From JAWKUK01 sp041398605 (lineage in GTDB: Bacteria; Planctomycetota; UBA1135; GCA-002686595), in assembly GCA_041398605.1 (NCBI GenBank), contig JAWKUK010000030.1, forward strand, positions 1 through 64,000: a stretch of DNA of 64,000 nucleotides, given 5' to 3'. Positions within the stretch are counted from its first letter, which is position 1. Each line of letters begins with the position of its first letter. Of this stretch, positions 60,383 through 64,000 are shown in pieces. Under the pieces are notes generated by a model, which worked only from the letters and a program-made list of their open reading frames with translations, was not told where the DNA came from and did not search any database. Both the position numbers and the translations under genes were made by a program.

Positions 60383-61084
60383 ATGGAAACGCGGATCTCC
60401 CGGCAAGACATCGGGCGCGGCATCGCTCAGCCACACCTGCGGCTCGGCACGCTCAGCGCGGCCGTCGAGCAGCTCGCCGCGCCGGCGCCCGCGCCTGGTT
60501 CGGCCAGCCTCACGTTGCTCCTCTCGCCCTCGTCGAACGTCGATGACAGGGCGCTTCAGGGGAATGCGTTGTGGCTCGTCAGACTCGTCGGCGGGGACGC
60601 CATGCAGATGCCCATGCGGAGGGTCCGGCTCGCAGACGGCCGCCTTGGATTCGGGCGTTTGCCTGCTGGCGCGTACGAGGTGATCGCCACGCCCTACGGC
60701 GTCGTGGCGGGGAGTCGCCAGGAGGGCCTGGATGCGCGCGCCACCTTCACTGCGGAGGAGCATGACTCGTTGACCTTGCCCGTTCCGGTACGCGCTTGCG
60801 GGACTCTCTGCATCACCGCGCGCTCGCCTCCGGGGCGACGCTTGGAGGCGCGTGTGGCAGCGCTAGGGGCGGACGGCGGATCTCGCTCTCTGCGATTCGA
60901 GTGGGTCGGGGCTGGCCATGGTCCTCTCACCCACGCCACCGCCCACTCGATCATCGCCCCGCCACTCCCCCCGGGCCCGACGACGCTGCGGTTCACCTGC
61001 GAAGGCTACGCACAGAGAGGCGTCGAAGTCGTCGTCCTCGAAGGTGAGGTCACAGACCTCGATGTGATTCTGCTGGCGCAGTGA
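60383..61084 (+). CDS. Hypothetical protein with carboxypeptidase-regulatory-like domains
   Basis: 233 residues from the ATG at 60383 (METRISRQDIGRGIAQPHLR). No signal is obvious. The sequence has short beta-sandwich-like units (LAPGAYEVIATPYG-type strand GRLPAGAYEVIATPYG, and LPPGPTTLRFTCEGYAQRGV, EVVVLEGEVTDLDVILL) seen in carboxypeptidase regulatory or SpaA-like domains. The in-frame part upstream to 59963 is not convincing. Its stop overlaps a GTG at 61081 that could begin the next frame, so translation may be coupled. Function unknown; an N-terminal truncation is possible. Confidence 0.55.
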   Translation: METRISRQDIGRGIAQPHLRLGTLSAAVEQLAAPAPAPGSASLTLLLSPSSNVDDRALQGNALWLVRLVGGDAMQMPMRRVRLADGRLGFGRLPAGAYEVIATPYGVVAGSRQEGLDARATFTAEEHDSLTLPVPVRACGTLCITARSPPGRRLEARVAALGADGGSRSLRFEWVGAGHGPLTHATAHSIIAPPLPPGPTTLRFTCEGYAQRGVEVVVLEGEVTDLDVILLAQ

Positions 61085-62859
61085 TCGAATCGCAGCACGC
61101 AGACGCTGCACGAACATCGCAGCGTTGGCGGAAGCGACCAGAAGATCCCACTGCGATGGGCAGAGCCACCTGCATGGTCAGGCACGGAATCGCAGGTACC
61201 AGCACAGCGCTAGTGCCGTTCGAAGGCGAATTGGACCGCGACTCTGCGTTCGGATCCTGCGAGCGCGCCTTCAGCATTTGGACAGGCTCGGTCGTCGCGG
61301 AGCGTAAGGCTCGCGACTCTCCAGGGGCGATGTCTGCGTGTCAGTCGAGGCGCCTCGACAAGGGAGAGGGACACTTCGTCGACCGTGTTCGGATCCGCAC
61401 GACTGGTGCGTCACGAAGCGCTCGTGTGACTGGGGCCTCTCGGCGGTGTGCGACGTTGAAGGTCCTCTTCGGCGGACCTGGGTCGATCGAGCTCGCCGAA
61501 GTGCACAAACTCGATGCGGACGCTGCGGGATCCTGGGCGAGCCAGGCGATCGCCGCGGGACACGGGCCTCGCCAGGACCTGTTCGGTTTCCTGTCCGGGA
61601 CCGGCATGACCGAGCCCGGCCTCCTGCGGCCCCCACTGAGCCTCGGCGGGTTCCAGCAGGTCCGGCTCTTCCGTCCGTGCGCGGTGCGGAAGTCGGATAC
61701 CTCGCGACCTCCAACGGAGGCTTCAGTAACAGCGCGTGGGCCGACGATGACCTCGTCGCCGCGCCGGGTGACGCCTTCGGCCAAGTCGGCCAGACTTGGG
61801 CCTTCATTGACGGGATCCATCTCGCAGGGGACGGCGAGACGTAACCTCATCGGCCGCTACCTTGAAGCCGGCACGCTGCGCGACGTCGTCGTCGAGTACC
61901 CGGGCGCCAACGTCGTCATCGGATACGGAGCTGCGGCGCCTGGGCTCCAGCTCCCGGTCGACACTATCCGGTCGTTCGATACGAGCCCCGATGGCCAGTC
62001 CTGGATCGCGACGGTGACCGAACAGCCTGCGCCAGGAACCCAGCCGCGGTGCGAGGTGGTGGTCGACGGCGCGCTGGACACGACCTCCGGCTACCAGCGC
62101 ATCGTCGTGCGCAATGGGCGTCTGATCGGCGCGTTCGCGCTCACGGAGGGCGGCCTGCTCGACGCCTTCGCCGACGGCTCCGTCCTCACCGGGACGGCCG
62201 CCGCGGGCGGGATTGCCATGGAGCTGGAGGGCGAACCGCTCGGCCGACCCGGCGCATGGATCGTCGACGTCGACGGTGACGGTGACGCGGATGCTGGCTG
62301 GAGGATCTCCACAGGCGCTCCGTTCGACGGGAGCCCCGGCGCCTTCGCCGCGGACGGTCGCGTCGTCGTCGCGGCGACGCTGATCGCACCGGACCAGTCG
62401 ACCCACCGAGTGGTCGTCGAGGCGGGCCTCGCTCTGCCGAAGTCCGTGGTCTGTGAGGGCATGCCCAGCTCGCTCGGCGCTCCGGTCGGCTTGCGTCTCG
62501 TGGGCAGCGACCTCGCTGTCTTGAACGACCTCTCGCTGGCGATCTCTGACCTGCCGCCGCTCTCGTTCGCGATGCCGCTCGCCTCGACGTCGACGGGCTT
62601 CATGCCAGGGCTCGGGGGTGGGGCGGGAACGCTCTGCCTCGGTGGCTCCATCGGTCGCGGCATCGCCTTCGTGCAAGGTGCGCCAAACGAAGGCATTGTC
62701 AGCGTGCGCCTCTACCCGAGTTCCCTTCCGCAGCCGACGGGTGCGGTGAGCGCCGCCGTGGGTGAGACCTGGCACTTCCAGGTCTGGTACCGCGACCAGC
62801 TTGGTCCCGGCGTCGTGACCTCGAATCTGTCTGACGCGATCTCGGTGACCTTCCGCTGA
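61081..62859 (+). pseudogene. Secreted protein with LCLGG module, broken by two frameshifts
   Basis: In the frame open from the GTG at 61081, coding character is weak until about 61500 (LFGGPGSIELAEVHKLDADA) and again from RRNLIGRYLEAGTLRDVVVE at ~61845 to the end. Between ~61675 and 61840 the coding content is in the +2 frame (EVGYLATSNGGFSNSAWADD, DAFGQVGQTWAFIDGIHLAG). So two compensating shifts are needed. The C-terminus has the shared module: GAGTLCLGGSIGRG, GETWHFQVWYRDQLG and SNLSDAISVTFR. A value-and-record domain (DVDGDGDADAGWRISTGAPF) lies before it. It may be a real pseudogene or include base errors. Confidence 0.65.
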
Positions 62860-63079
62860 GGTCGTGGACGCGCCGCCGACCGTCAGCGAGCCCTGCGCTC
62901 GGTGACAGTCGGCGGCGTTCGTTCGGAGCCACTGAGCTCGCCCCCTGTTGCGTCGGCGGCGTGATCGAGCGAGCGCTCATTCGGGGACACGTCATCGATC
63001 TCCTCCCCACGATGCCCGCCGCCACGCGATGATGTTCAGGCGGGTGTGACCCCCGCTCCTCGACCGGCTACCTCCTCAC

Positions 63080-64000
63080 ATGAAGCTCATCCGCACCCTC
63101 GCGTTCGCTGCGCTCTCCTGCGTGCCCCTCGCTGCACAGCAGGTCGCCGAATGGAACGCCGCGTCGAGAGCGCTCCCCGGTGAAGTGTCGCCTGCGTACG
63201 GTCTCTACCAGTCTGCGCCCTGCGGGTCGCCGACGACGCTCCTGGCGAACGACGCGCTGACCATCGACACGTCCGCCTGTCTCGGGCAGATCCAGTCCTA
63301 CCAGTACGTCCGCTCGCCCGCGACCTCCGTCGCCTACCCGAGCGTGATGTGGGCCGAGGCTCGCGTCCGGCTGCACCCGTCCGTGACGGGCCCGTCTCCG
63401 GCCTGGGGAGTCACGCTCTCGCTGTATCCCGGGCCGGCTTGCCCTTACTCGCTGACCATTCGGGAAGGCGCAGTGTCCCTCTTCACATTCGGCGCCGGCG
63501 TCCTCGGGTCGGTCCCTGCCGACACGACGTCCTCGCCGCGGACCTGGCGAGTCGAGCTGGACACGGTCGCGGCCGAAGTGCGCGTGAGCCTCGACGGGCA
63601 GGTCGTCCTGGCGGTGCCGCCTGTTACGGGCGCCGTCTGCTCCTTCGCGCCAGGCTTCTTCGGTGGCGTGTACTTCGGCGACCTGAGCGGGGGTTCGGCC
63701 GCTATCGCCGATTGGCACTCCGTGCGCCACAACCTCGGCGTCCCGGAGCTGCAGTTCTGTACTCTCCCGGCGCTCAACTCGGCTGGGCGCCGCGCATCGC
63801 TCCAGACGTCGGGCTCGCTGTCGGTGGCGCAGAACGACTTTAGGTTGACCGTGGTGGACGCTCCGCCAAACTCGTTCGGTTACCTGCTGTGCAGTCGCCT
63901 GCGGAACGTCGCGCCGGTCGCAGCGGCGGGCCAAGGCCTCGTGTGCCTCGCCGCTCCGGTCGGCCGCATCAATCGGTCCGGTGAGGTCTTGACCACGAAT
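63080..64000 (+). CDS. Secreted LamG-like protein with LCLGG-type module, cut by window end
   Basis: The frame from the ATG at 63080 has no stop before the edge (307 codons). Signal MKLIRTLAFAALSCVPLAAQ. The order matches the gene at 48388: a jelly-roll-like region (VMWAEARVRLHPSVTGPSPA, RTWRVELDTVAAEVRVSLDG, GFFGGVYFGDLSGGSAAIAD, WHSVRHNLG), then the shared module beginning LQFCTLPALNSAGRRASL, with FGYLLCSRLRNVAPVAAAGQ and LVCLAAPVGRINRSGE, here diverged from LCLGG-x-IGR. The C-terminal end lies outside. It is probably exported and may bind sugars; no enzyme is adjacent. Confidence 0.82.
   Translation, partial: MKLIRTLAFAALSCVPLAAQQVAEWNAASRALPGEVSPAYGLYQSAPCGSPTTLLANDALTIDTSACLGQIQSYQYVRSPATSVAYPSVMWAEARVRLHPSVTGPSPAWGVTLSLYPGPACPYSLTIREGAVSLFTFGAGVLGSVPADTTSSPRTWRVELDTVAAEVRVSLDGQVVLAVPPVTGAVCSFAPGFFGGVYFGDLSGGSAAIADWHSVRHNLGVPELQFCTLPALNSAGRRASLQTSGSLSVAQNDFRLTVVDAPPNSFGYLLCSRLRNVAPVAAAGQGLVCLAAPVGRINRSGEVLTTN

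Overview
The window looks like a chromosome segment of a high-GC member of the Planctomycetota. Supporting signs are a PSCyt1/DUF1587-DUF1592-DUF1588-DUF1585 protein followed by a twin-arginine DUF1552 protein, a one-cysteine-type sulfatase, extracytoplasmic-function (ECF) sigma factors paired with large TPR-bearing Ser/Thr kinases, and many secreted beta-propeller or FG-GAP-like proteins. The lineage call is inferred from gene content only. No rRNA, tRNA or CRISPR array was recognised.

Layout. 1-24 is the 5' tip of a group II intron that runs off the left edge. 43-1683 is a secreted FG-GAP-like protein, and 1823-5571 is a sigma factor overlapping a kinase/zinc-finger/TPR protein. 5.7-11.6 kb holds an IS91-like remnant, an asparagine-synthase-like protein lacking the usual N-terminal cysteine, and four unrecognised genes, three of them membrane proteins. 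11.9-15.5 kb is an accessory patch: an IS66 tail fused to a truncated group II intron, a dispersed repeat, a lower-GC AAA ATPase and transposase remnants. 16.3-20.5 kb is the DUF1592/DUF1552 pair. 20.75-25.8 kb is a frameshifted sigma gene plus a 1346-residue kinase, followed by a decayed IS3 element. 27.2-37.3 kb holds four secreted proteins, the last two tandem paralogues. 37.3-43.6 kb is a sigma factor divergent from two overlapping kinases and a sulfatase. 44.3-47.9 kb has a propeller lipoprotein, a full-length group II intron and an ExbD-like gene. 48.4-57.3 kb mixes secreted proteins with IS and AbiE remnants. 57.5-64 kb ends with a lower-GC gene beside a second copy of the dispersed repeat, a VOC-family protein and more secreted proteins.

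Two themes recur. First, nine secreted proteins with unrelated effector regions share one roughly 130-residue module (LCLGG-x-IGR core, W-x-F-Q-x-W-x-R-D near the end, SNFSD tail). It is usually C-terminal but once N-terminal, and it behaves like a reusable exported module that I cannot assign to a named family. Second, signalling genes come as sigma factor plus kinase, in three different arrangements. The mobile DNA is mostly decayed and concentrated at 5.7-6.1, 11.9-15.5, 26-27, 45.5-47.5 and 49.5-53.9 kb. A ~175-bp repeat next to a lower-GC gene at both 13.2 and 59.6 kb is the best candidate for an uncharacterised insertion boundary.
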